Source: Sphingobacterium thalpophilum
Lineage (GTDB): Bacteria > Bacteroidota > Bacteroidia > Flavobacteriales > Flavobacteriaceae
Reading direction: 5' to 3'
Assembly: GCA_943328865.2 (NCBI GenBank)
Contig: CALQBR020000059.1
Coordinates: 1-7,247 of the forward strand
Length of the DNA stretch: 7,247 nt
The first letter of the stretch is position 1. The number at the start of each line of letters is the position of its first letter. This document shows positions 1 through 7,247 of the stretch, piece after piece. The position numbers and the translations under genes were made by a program. The notes beneath the pieces are model-generated. The model was not told where the DNA came from, searched no databases, and saw only the letters and a program-made list of their open reading frames with translations.

Positions 1-3000
1 AAATCATAATTCAACACCAATTGTTGCATGTGCTGGTTTGTATTACCTACATCCCAATAATCATCCCAAATCGTAACAGTATTGTCTGGCACATTATCTT
101 CATTTAGATAATTCCGAACCATATTGTTAGAGGAAGCGGTATAATTTAATTTCAATGCCTTGGTTAGATTATAATTAAAACCATATTTATAATTAAACAA
201 GAAATTTCTTCGGTATAATGGATCAAGACCTATCCCTGCCACATCGACTTGTCTAAACTGTTGTTTATTATATTGTCTTATAATATTAGAACTGAAAGAA
301 ACGGATGATGGCAAATAATTAAAATTAAAATCGCTTAACATCTTCCAATAACTACTTTTCGTGAAAATCTTTGTTTTACCGAAAGGTTCGATCGGTTTAG
401 GTTGAAAGTTAAAGGCATAATCAACCGTCGTATTAACCTGCTGATCGATATAATCCTCAATTTCAAAATCATGTCTTTCGACTTGATTGTAGGAATGCGA
501 TAAGGTTATATTTTCCGGATCATAAAGGCGTTGCTTCTGTTGTGCCCCTCTTTCTTTTCGAACTCCAATAAAATTGATACTTTTTCGTTTGGTATAATTT
601 ATTGCTCGGTTTCTGATATTATCTTTCTCTGCAGCGTCAGCGGTAATATCTAATAGTTGTTGTAGTCTAATATCTTGATTGAATGGATCATATTGCGGTG
701 TCACAATTTCCTCTCCAACAGCATAATTAAACGGAAGGTTTATCCCCCATTTCTTTGGCATTAGTTTCCCAAGGCTTAGATTGGTCACCACATTGTATTG
801 TTGAATATCTTCCCTACTTCTTTCGTTCGGACCTTGTTCTAAAGCTCCAAACCCAATGGTGCTCTTCTTACCTGTGGCCGAAAGCGTGGCAAAATCAGCA
901 AGATTAGAATCCATACTCATTGCAGCTGCCATTCCTCCATTATTATCCATATCCGACAAACGAAGTTCATTAAACCAAACTTCGCCAAGAATTTTACTAT
1001 TTACATTGGTGTTCTTATTTTTTACCCCAATCATTAAGGTTCGCAACAACCCAAAATTCGGATTTCCTTTAACGCCTAACCTCAATTTCCCCCTATTGGA
1101 TTTATTAGCCAATGCAGGATTCAACACATAATCATCAACAAATCGGATCCCATTTACATCCTGTGGTGGTGCACTAGAACCCATCGCTAAAATTTTTAAT
1201 TGCGTTAGCAACGATAAAGGCAAGTCAATTTCATTGAGTTCAGGCCAAATATCGGCTCCAAGTTTAGCGCCAGCAGCAGTTACTTTTAAAGGGATCTCAA
1301 CTTGATAAAAGTTTTCGCTAAAGTCATTTCCAAAACGTATAAAACCAACCATCTCATCAGACTGAAGTATCGGACTTGCTGGAGCTGGAAGTGCTTCAGC
1401 ATGCAAAAACATTTTCAAGTTTTTAAACTGACGCATATCCACGTTAATATTTTTGAAAACGGCTCTAGAGTCTCCTGCTTCTAACCCATCACCAGAAACC
1501 CGCAATGCTAAAGACTGTTCATTTTGATTAACTACCGTATTGTTGTTAAACAACTGCTCCCGTACCACACCTGGAGGCGTCACATAATTCACTGGTTCTT
1601 TATCCCCATTTTCCTGAACATTAACAGATAAAACATCTAAATCAGTTTTATCATCGAGGGAATTAGGATCGGTGGCATCCAACGTATTTGTATATCTTCT
1701 CCACTCTCCTCTTACTAGATTTAATGCTCCAAAACGAACGGTAATATCATCTTTAAAACCAGTCATAAACATTCGCATAAAACTAATGGATCTGAAGTCA
1801 GAAATACTACCTATGGTATTTTCAGGTAACGTAACGGGTATTTTAAATTGAATCCATTTGGCTTCTACTGGATCCGCACCAGGGGGTAAATTCTCGGCAG
1901 GTGTAATTCTCACATCGGTTACATATCGATCGCCTATTCCCATTCCTTCATACAAGTCAATACTGTATTCATAATACGCATTGATGGTGTTCATCGTGTT
2001 ATCCCTATTGATATCTTCAACATCTGGAACTGTTGAAGAACCACGATTGGTATCAGTAACTTCAACCGGAGAATTTCCTTCGAATCCATTGTATTTCTTA
2101 TAACGTTCCAGAATATTTCCAGGTGCATTCAAAAAAAACTGATAGTCATCCCCAGATGGATCTTCAAGACCTGCAAAATCAGGATACTTTGTTGCTTCAG
2201 CATCATTGGTTAATCCATCCAAACCAATATCTTGATTGGCTCTATTGGACGCATTGGTATCAAAGGCGTAAATTAATGATTGAGAGGCAGGGACATTTCC
2301 CCAAATAGGTGGTGGGGTTACCAAAATCTGACCTGGCCCTAGTCCATTTTCAAACTGTTTTCTACCGTCCTTTAATATATCTTCAGAAATAGCGCCTAAG
2401 TTAAAATAAATTTTTCCTGGATTTCCAACAGGTGGCGTACCCGGCCCTTTATAATAAGGATCTAAAATCCAAAATTGAATATACTCTACGTTTGCTTGCT
2501 CAAAATTTGTAGAATTGATGGCGCGCATAATTCCACCAAAATTTTCCGTAGGATTGGGTAATCCTATAGAACCTGTGGCTAAAGGATTAAAATTATAAGG
2601 CCCTCTTTCTTTTGGGTAATATGACAAATCTAAAGTGTTGATTACTTGTGTTTGCCCTACAACAATATCCGTTACAGGATATAATTCCTGACTATAGATT
2701 CTTCTGGTTGCATTTAAAGAAACATCTTCAATAGATATCCCAGAAGGTCTTGAAGCATAAAAGGTAGGGTCTATAGAATACCATGACATTTTAGCTCTTT
2801 TAAACCCATAGCTTAGATCATTAGCGCTAGCATTAAAATCATACGGACTTGTAGCCGATTTCTCTGGTGTTGATGACAAACTCCAAGAGGAAGGAGAGCG
2901 CAAATCGATAGTCGTTTGTGATCCCTCAAAATCATCTACATAAATGGTAGATTCTCCTTGAAATCGATCCCCTTGCGGCGTATCTGGCTTCAAAAAAGCA

Positions 3001-5561
3001 ACTTCCCCTCTTAATGAAATATTAGAAGGCACATCCGTATCCATAAATGGCAATTTATTAACCATTCTGGTTAAAAAAGGAACCTCAGTAGAATAATTGG
3101 TATTGAACCCAAAAATAGTATTGTTGATAGACTCCTGTCCATAATTCGATTTCTGCGTAAATGGTTTTTCAGTCATTTTTAAGAAGGTCGCTCCGACTAA
3201 AAACTTATCCGAAATTTTATGTTCTACAGTAACACCCATAAACCGTCTGGTTTGCTGTCCAAAAACGGAGTTGTTCTCTACAGAAACCTGAATGGGCGTA
3301 TTTGAAGCTTGTAGCGAAGGGTCTAAAATTTGGACTCTCCCTAATTGATAATTGACACTATAATCAACCCCTTCCATCAAAACCCTTCCACCAGCGGTAA
3401 CCACTACAGAACCTTTGGGAACATTAAATGCTCCAATAGGAATACCGTCTCCTCCAGAAGATTTAAATTTACCTTTTAATTGAAATTTATTCTTATCACT
3501 ATCCTGCATTGCGGCAGCTTGTGTTTTGGTATACATGCTTCTAAAAACATATTTTGCTTGATTTCCATTATATGACGATTCGTCATTATAATTTTCGCCA
3601 CTGTTTGCATTTGACAATTTTGAGAACAGCAATTCACCAAATGGTTCTTTTGTGGTAAAGATTAACCGCCCATTTTGGGTATCAACGGTTAGTCCTGGCA
3701 TAAAATCAAAAAAACCATCTCCCCCGGCTTGTGGATCATTATTGTAATTTAATTTGTCGACATTGAATACTTTTAGCAAAGGAGTTTCGGCCACTTTGTT
3801 CTCAGGTGAAGGCGAAGCAGGAAAAGGACTACCTGGGACTGGCGAAATGTAATTTAAAGGTGAGGGATCGTTATGAAGAATATTAAATTTAAAATCTTCC
3901 TTTTGTAGTTGGAATGCACCTGGAATCTGATAAATATTCTTCATCATCAATTGCCACAATGGATTACTAATGTCAGTCAAGTTACTTTTCAGCATTTTCA
4001 ATATCAAACTCTGACTAGAGATAGTAGCAGAAAGTCCCGTATCAGGATCCAATGGAGAGGTCTGTGCTGCATCAACCCCATCAGTTCCAAATTCTCCCAC
4101 TTGGTATACTTTATCTCCAACGGTATATTGATACGCTATGGCCAAAATTTCATCATTGGCTAATCTTTGCTGCAAAGAGATATAACCCAATTGCGGATGA
4201 AAAGAAAATTCATTAGCATTCAATTTTCGAGCGTTTTCTAACTTAGAATAATCCTGTCCTTCACTAACTGTGATTCCTGTAAAACCAGAGGAAGCAGTTA
4301 CAATTTCTCTAATATTTCCATTCAAAAAACCACCTTTATCTATCAAGGCAGGGTTGTATTTGTTATTTGTATTGTCTGAAGGCGTATTGACTGGAGCAGT
4401 AAAGAATCCCGAAGAAGGATTTGCAACTACCAATTTATCATCACTAATAGCGTTGCCTTCTGAATCTGTCAACTGCGCTTCTCCCAAATCCTGAAGTGCG
4501 ATAATATTTCTTAAATTATTATTATTAGCGGCAACTCTATTTTGTCTGTTGGTAATCCAAACTTCCACTCTTGTAATCTGAACCCTACTATCGACAAAGG
4601 GATAATTTTTAAGCGACACATCATATTTATTTCTAAAATATTGTGACAAGAAAAAGTGCCTGTCAGCGTCATAGTCTAATGCAAACATTTCAAAATCCTG
4701 AATAGTTCCACCGCCCTGAGCCGTAACGGTTTTGGTTTGGGATTGTTGTTCTGAAAAGATTCCCGTTATTGTGGTTTTCCCAAACTGAAATTGGGCTTTA
4801 ACCCCAAACAAACTCTGTGCCCCTCGAATTAAGGAACTATTTAAAGGCAAACTCACATTTCCTACTTCAATCTTCTGAATAATATCATCTTCTGTTGGCG
4901 TGTATTCCAATTTGATTAAATTCTGAAATGCAAAGGTAGACTGAGTATCATAATTAATATTAACATTCAATCGGGTTCCTACTTTCCCCATCATACTCAT
5001 ACTAATTCGCTGATTAAAATCAAATGTAGTCGTCGAACGATTTCTTGGTGAAAATGATGGATTGTCCATTTTAGAATAACGCAATCCCAAATCCATCTCT
5101 ACAGACCCCGTTGGTTTTACATCAATAGTATTACTTCCAAAAATAGATTCAAAAAAACTAGAATTCACATAATATCTGGGTAATAAATCCTTTTTGGCCT
5201 CTTCACTACCTTCTTTCTTCCCCTCAATAGCATCCGATTTTTTCTTAAAATACTCCCGCATGGATTCCCGCATTACCAATTCATCGTATTGCTTTGGAGT
5301 AAGAATAATTGGGTAATTAATATTAAAGCCATCTATGGCATTTGTATAAATATAGCGATCGGTTACAGGATCATAGGTATAGGCTTCGAGAATACTCGGC
5401 GGGTTTTTAATCGCCACTTTACCTATGGCATATCCTGTTTTGGTAGTATCTTGAACCTCTTGATCTACCTGAGCTTGTATAGTAAAATTAGAGAATAACG
5501 CCATTAAAAAAAGACTAATGCGAAGAATGGCTTCTCTATTTTTTATATAAAATGTTTCCAA
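1..5561 (-). CDS. sprA: T9SS outer-membrane translocon SprA (cell surface protein SprA), 3' end cut by window edge
   Basis: SprA (Sov in Porphyromonas) is the very large outer-membrane beta-barrel that forms the export channel of the type IX secretion system. It works with PorV and a plug protein and is needed for gliding motility and adhesin secretion in flavobacteria (family knowledge). The frame is open for 1853 codons with no stop. Family landmarks seen include the block YVDDFEGSQ (residues 874-882), the run VFNVDKLNYNNDP followed by GGDGFFDF, the Asp-rich motif around IGLDGLTNDAE (1112-1122) and PDVEDINRDNT (1179-1188). The product has alternating polar/aromatic strands typical of barrels, an N-terminal signal peptide and no cysteine. 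The chosen start is TTG at 5561, because the first in-frame ATG (5504) falls inside the hydrophobic core of the signal peptide. Only 3 bases separate it from the ruvA stop, suggesting co-transcription and perhaps translational coupling. The family is about 2400 residues, so the C-terminal quarter is missing here. Identity is very sure; the exact start is less so. Confidence 0.96.
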   Translation of the reverse strand, partial: METFYIKNREAILRISLFLMALFSNFTIQAQVDQEVQDTTKTGYAIGKVAIKNPPSILEAYTYDPVTDRYIYTNAIDGFNINYPIILTPKQYDELVMRESMREYFKKKSDAIEGKKEGSEEAKKDLLPRYYVNSSFFESIFGSNTIDVKPTGSVEMDLGLRYSKMDNPSFSPRNRSTTTFDFNQRISMSMMGKVGTRLNVNINYDTQSTFAFQNLIKLEYTPTEDDIIQKIEVGNVSLPLNSSLIRGAQSLFGVKAQFQFGKTTITGIFSEQQSQTKTVTAQGGGTIQDFEMFALDYDADRHFFLSQYFRNKYDVSLKNYPFVDSRVQITRVEVWITNRQNRVAANNNNLRNIIALQDLGEAQLTDSEGNAISDDKLVVANPSSGFFTAPVNTPSDNTNNKYNPALIDKGGFLNGNIREIVTASSGFTGITVSEGQDYSKLENARKLNANEFSFHPQLGYISLQQRLANDEILAIAYQYTVGDKVYQVGEFGTDGVDAAQTSPLDPDTGLSATISSQSLILKMLKSNLTDISNPLWQLMMKNIYQIPGAFQLQKEDFKFNILHNDPSPLNYISPVPGSPFPASPSPENKVAETPLLKVFNVDKLNYNNDPQAGGDGFFDFMPGLTVDTQNGRLIFTTKEPFGELLFSKLSNANSGENYNDESSYNGNQAKYVFRSMYTKTQAAAMQDSDKNKFQLKGKFKSSGGDGIPIGAFNVPKGSVVVTAGGRVLMEGVDYSVNYQLGRVQILDPSLQASNTPIQVSVENNSVFGQQTRRFMGVTVEHKISDKFLVGATFLKMTEKPFTQKSNYGQESINNTIFGFNTNYSTEVPFLTRMVNKLPFMDTDVPSNISLRGEVAFLKPDTPQGDRFQGESTIYVDDFEGSQTTIDLRSPSSWSLSSTPEKSATSPYDFNASANDLSYGFKRAKMSWYSIDPTFYASRPSGISIEDVSLNATRRIYSQELYPVTDIVVGQTQVINTLDLSYYPKERGPYNFNPLATGSIGLPNPTENFGGIMRAINSTNFEQANVEYIQFWILDPYYKGPGTPPVGNPGKIYFNLGAISEDILKDGRKQFENGLGPGQILVTPPPIWGNVPASQSLIYAFDTNASNRANQDIGLDGLTNDAEATKYPDFAGLEDPSGDDYQFFLNAPGNILERYKKYNGFEGNSPVEVTDTNRGSSTVPDVEDINRDNTMNTINAYYEYSIDLYEGMGIGDRYVTDVRITPAENLPPGADPVEAKWIQFKIPVTLPENTIGSISDFRSISFMRMFMTGFKDDITVRFGALNLVRGEWRRYTNTLDATDPNSLDDKTDLDVLSVNVQENGDKEPVNYVTPPGVVREQLFNNNTVVNQNEQSLALRVSGDGLEAGDSRAVFKNINVDMRQFKNLKMFLHAEALPAPASPILQSDEMVGFIRFGNDFSENFYQVEIPLKVTAAGAKLGADIWPELNEIDLPLSLLTQLKILAMGSSAPPQDVNGIRFVDDYVLNPALANKSNRGKLRLGVKGNPNFGLLRTLMIGVKNKNTNVNSKILGEVWFNELRLSDMDNNGGMAAAMSMDSNLADFATLSATGKKSTIGFGALEQGPNERSREDIQQYNVVTNLSLGKLMPKKWGINLPFNYAVGEEIVTPQYDPFNQDIRLQQLLDITADAAEKDNIRNRAINYTKRKSINFIGVRKERGAQQKQRLYDPENITLSHSYNQVERHDFEIEDYIDQQVNTTVDYAFNFQPKPIEPFGKTKIFTKSSYWKMLSDFNFNYLPSSVSFSSNIIRQYNKQQFRQVDVAGIGLDPLYRRNFLFNYKYGFNYNLTKALKLNYTASSNNMVRNYLNEDNVPDNTVTIWDDYWDVGNTNQHMQQLVLNYD
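5472..5561 (-). other. Predicted Sec signal peptide of SprA (residues 1-30)
   Basis: Reading from the TTG at 5561 gives a basic N-region (K7, R9, R14), a hydrophobic core ISLFLMALF (residues 15-23) and a cleavage-type end IQA|Q after Ala30. This is the expected Sec signal for an outer-membrane protein. Starting at the ATG at 5504 (Met20) would leave only about 11 residues without a basic N-region, so the signal itself argues for the upstream non-ATG start. The cleavage site is inferred by eye. Confidence 0.75.
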
Positions 5562-5564
5562 GTA

Positions 5565-6146
5565 CTATAAGTTTTTTAAGGCTTGTTTTATAAGGGTCTC
5601 TACGGTCGCATCGGGTGTATCTTTGACAATTTTCTCTACTACCCGCTCCGCCAATTTTCTATTAAAGCCCAATACTTCCAAAGCAGATAACGCTTCTTCT
5701 TTATTTGTATTGCATTGACCCGTCGAAACTTCATCCAAATCGTACAATTTTAAAACCTTCTCCTTTAAATCTAAAATAACCCTTTGTGCGGTTTTACTGC
5801 CAATTCCTTTTATGGTTTGAATGGTCATTACATCGGCTGAAGCAATCGCATGAATGATTTGTTTGGGTTCTAACGAGGATAGCATCGTTCTAGCAATGTT
5901 GGCTCCAATACCTGAAACAGAAAGAAGCAATTTGAAGATTTCGCGTTCAGATTTCTCCATAAATCCAAATAAAGTATGTGAATCCTCCTTTATTTGAAGA
6001 TACGTATACAATTTAATAGCATCCGAAGCAGGAAGTAAAGAAAATGTATGCAGCGAAATATTCACGTGATATCCTACCCCATTGCAGTCAATAATGACTT
6101 CGGTTGGGTTTTTTTCGACTAATCTTCCCTGTAAGTGTGCTATCAT
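5565..6146 (-). CDS. ruvA: Holliday junction branch migration protein RuvA
   Basis: RuvA is the tetrameric Holliday-junction-binding subunit of the RuvAB branch-migration motor. It loads the RuvB ATPase on recombination and repair intermediates in the cytoplasm (family knowledge). The 193-residue product has the full three-domain layout: an N-terminal OB fold opening with MIAHLQGRLVEKNP (about 1-65), two helix-hairpin-helix DNA-binding motifs (SGIGANIA at 78-85 and IKGIGSKTAQR at 112-122), and a C-terminal RuvB-contacting domain after a short variable linker (about 150-193, with ALEVLGFNRKLAE). The acidic pin pair E54-D55 in KEDSHTLFGF matches the Glu-Asp pair that E. coli RuvA uses to separate strands. 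The start is set at ATG 6146, where the family N-terminus begins. An upstream in-frame ATG at 6176 would add ten unrelated residues and lies at the predicted transcription start. ruvA follows maeB by 81 bases and precedes sprA by 3. No ruvB or ruvC is in the window. Confidence 0.97.
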   Translation of the reverse strand: MIAHLQGRLVEKNPTEVIIDCNGVGYHVNISLHTFSLLPASDAIKLYTYLQIKEDSHTLFGFMEKSEREIFKLLLSVSGIGANIARTMLSSLEPKQIIHAIASADVMTIQTIKGIGSKTAQRVILDLKEKVLKLYDLDEVSTGQCNTNKEEALSALEVLGFNRKLAERVVEKIVKDTPDATVETLIKQALKNL

Positions 6147-6154
6147 TTTTATAA

Positions 6155-6168
6155 GTATTTTCAAATAC
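6155..6168. repeat. 14-bp palindrome in the ruvA leader
   Basis: GTATTT and AAATAC form perfect 6-base arms around a 2-base centre (TC on the plus strand). The palindrome lies between the predicted transcription start and the ruvA start codon. It could be a dimeric regulator site or simply a chance palindrome in AT-rich DNA. The 2-base centre makes a stable RNA hairpin with the full stem unlikely. Confidence 0.4.
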
Positions 6169-6177
6169 AAAAACATC

Positions 6178-6207
6178 CAAATATAATATTCTGTGCTTTT
6201 TGGGCAA
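6178..6207 (-). promoter_or_regulatory. Predicted Bacteroidota sigma-A promoter for ruvA(-sprA)
   Basis: On the minus strand a TTG (6207-6205) is followed after 19 bases by TATATTTG (6185-6178). This agrees fully with the Bacteroidota consensus TTG-N(17-23)-TAnnTTTG. Transcription would begin near 6171-6173, giving a leader of about 25 bases before the ruvA ATG at 6146 and excluding the upstream ATG at 6176 as a normal start. The leader is A/T-rich with no Shine-Dalgarno sequence, as is usual in this phylum. The match is by eye; AT-rich sequence can produce the -7 box by chance, but the full two-part match in the only sizeable intergenic gap is persuasive. Confidence 0.6.
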
Positions 6208-6210
6208 AAA
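6197..6210. repeat. 14-bp palindrome covering the -33 element of the ruvA promoter
   Basis: TTTTTG and CAAAAA flank a GG centre on the plus strand, and the minus-strand TTG of the predicted promoter sits inside it. It is not a convincing terminator for maeB because the loop is too small, the stem is nearly all A-T and no clean U-tract follows a GC-rich stem. Role unknown. Confidence 0.35.
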
Positions 6211-6227
6211 TAGAATAATGAAGTCTT

Positions 6228-7247
6228 TTATTTCTCTTTATTTCTCTTTTCTTTTTCTTGGGCATCAACCACGGATACAGCAACCATATTTACCATTTCT
6301 TCTACGCTAGCACCCAACTGAAAAATGTGTACTGGTTTCTCCATTCCTAACATTATTGGCCCAATCGAATCTACTTTGTATAATTCTTTCAACAACTTAT
6401 AAGTAATATTAGCCGCTTCTAGATTAGGAAATACCAAGGTATTGACTTTTTTTCCAGCCAATTTAGAGAATGGAAATTTGTCTTTTAACATTTCTGGATT
6501 CAAGGCAAAATCGGCTTGCAACTCCCCGTCGACTATTAATTCAGGATGATTTTCATGCAGAAAGGCAACTGCTTCTCGTACTTTACTAGCACTATCTATT
6601 GCCGATGAACCAAAATTAGAAAATGAAATCATCGCAATAATCGGTTCCATACCAAACATTCTAACCGTTTTGGCGGTCATTAAAGCTATTTTCGCTAGAT
6701 CATCAGCAGATGGATTTGGATTGATTGCTGTATCCGACAAAAACATAGGACCCCGATTGGTCATCATCATATTAGTAGTTGCAATCAAAGAAACACCTGG
6801 TGCTTTCCCAATTAACTGCATTATCGGCTTCACGACAGTAGGATAACTGCGAGAATAGCCAGAAACCATAGCATCTGCATCGCCTTGATTCACCATCATT
6901 GCAGCAAAATAATTGCGTTCTCGCATCCATTTCTGTGCATCTAATAGAGACATTCCACGTCGCTGTCTCGATTTCCAAAAAATAGCTGCATAGCGATTCC
7001 TTGTTTTGTCTTCTTCCTTTGTTTTTGGATCAATAATAAGAACATCTGCTTCAAATCCGATCTCAGCTTTAAGTTCCAAAATAGTTTCACGGTTACCTAA
7101 TAAAATAGGAACAGCAATTCGATCCTCATAAGCAATTTGGGCAGCTTTTAGTACGTCTAAATGATCTGCTTCAGCAAAAACAACGCGTTTTGGATTGTTC
7201 TTTGCCCTATTGGACAACAATCTTACCATTTTGTTGTCAGAACCCAA
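6228..7247 (-). CDS. maeB: NADP-dependent malic enzyme MaeB, C-terminal phosphotransacetylase-like domain (5' part outside window)
   Basis: MaeB decarboxylates malate to pyruvate with reduction of NADP. It is a fusion of an N-terminal malic enzyme domain and a C-terminal phosphotransacetylase (PTA)-like domain, which in studied members is regulatory and binds acetyl-CoA (family knowledge). Only the second half is visible: 339 residues running off the right edge, so the catalytic domain is not seen and the first codon here (TTG, Leu) is internal. Seen motifs are NPKRVVFAEAD (18-28), SFSNFGSSA (208-216), GELQADFALNP, FPNLEAANITYKLL, GPIMLGMEKPVHIF and SVEEMVNMVAVSVVDAQ near the end. A charged tail EKEKRNKEK closes the protein. 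The Ser-Arg pair and the Asp used by true phosphotransacetylases are replaced (Q310, L311, E317 in this fragment), which favours MaeB over a stand-alone Pta. By usual MaeB length about 420 residues are missing. A separate Pta remains possible but less likely. Confidence 0.9.
   Translation of the reverse strand: MGSDNKMVRLLSNRAKNNPKRVVFAEADHLDVLKAAQIAYEDRIAVPILLGNRETILELKAEIGFEADVLIIDPKTKEEDKTRNRYAAIFWKSRQRRGMSLLDAQKWMRERNYFAAMMVNQGDADAMVSGYSRSYPTVVKPIMQLIGKAPGVSLIATTNMMMTNRGPMFLSDTAINPNPSADDLAKIALMTAKTVRMFGMEPIIAMISFSNFGSSAIDSASKVREAVAFLHENHPELIVDGELQADFALNPEMLKDKFPFSKLAGKKVNTLVFPNLEAANITYKLLKELYKVDSIGPIMLGMEKPVHIFQLGASVEEMVNMVAVSVVDAQEKEKRNKEK

Noticed and set aside
856..1131. Plus-strand open frame of 91 codons (and others at 1302-1484, 2123-2308, 3909-4163, 4270-4494, 5289-5498)
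   Set aside because: All lie antisense to the intact sprA frame, have no recognisable domains or promoter context, and read as complementary shadows of SprA coding sequence.
4515..4526. Four ATT repeats as a microsatellite
   Set aside because: It encodes four asparagines in frame in SprA; it is too short to suggest unstable repeat behaviour and any change would keep the frame.
1..5561. Frameshifted or broken sprA
   Set aside because: Codon-by-codon reading of the minus strand found no stop between 5561 and the edge, and SprA-like sequence continues throughout; the gene is only cut by the window.
6144..6176. Longer ruvA start at ATG 6176
   Set aside because: It adds MFLYLKILIK before the family N-terminus MIAHLQGR and sits at or upstream of the predicted transcription start.
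6197..6210. Rho-independent terminator after maeB
   Set aside because: The palindrome has a 2-base loop and an A-T stem and no proper U-tract; it better fits promoter-overlapping sequence or chance.
6772..6978. Minus-strand frame of 68 codons inside maeB
   Set aside because: It lies wholly inside the well-conserved PTA-like domain in another frame; its composition (many Cys, Trp) is that of an out-of-frame shadow.
7245..7247. TTG at the right edge as a true start of a short phosphotransacetylase gene
   Set aside because: The frame is open to the edge and the sequence resembles the linker into the PTA domain of MaeB; the TTG is most simply an internal leucine.

Overview
The window is AT-rich and is coded almost entirely on the minus strand. 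It holds three genes in transcription order (right to left): the 3' part of maeB, complete ruvA, and most of sprA. SprA is the giant outer-membrane translocon of the type IX secretion system (T9SS), which is confined to the Bacteroidota. Together with an AT-rich genome, a Bacteroidota-type promoter and the absence of clear Shine-Dalgarno sequences, this points to a member of the Flavobacteriia. The species cannot be named from the window.

Layout: 7247 to 6228 is the C-terminal phosphotransacetylase-like half of a NADP-dependent malic enzyme, cut by the right edge. An 81-base gap (6227 to 6147) carries a good match to the Bacteroidota promoter, a TTG 19 bases upstream of TATATTTG, plus two short AT-rich palindromes. 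From 6146 to 5565 lies a full-length ruvA (193 aa). Three bases later, sprA begins at a TTG codon (5561) and stays open to the left edge: 1853 codons, checked codon by codon, with no stop and no frameshift. Roughly 550 residues of sprA, by comparison with the usual family length of about 2400, lie outside the window. No non-coding stretch exceeds 300 bases, and I see no RNA gene, mobile element, CRISPR array or attachment site.

Functionally the genes are unrelated: carbon metabolism (malate to pyruvate, sensed by acetyl-CoA), Holliday-junction branch migration, and protein export with gliding motility. From memory this order is common in flavobacteria, so it looks like conserved core-genome organisation and not an accessory island. 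The ruvA promoter and the 3-base ruvA-sprA junction suggest that ruvA and sprA share a transcript.

I found no undescribed system. The points worth a second look are the non-ATG start of sprA, the complete lack of cysteine in the 1853 visible SprA residues, the loss of phosphotransacetylase catalytic residues in MaeB, and the palindromes around the ruvA promoter.
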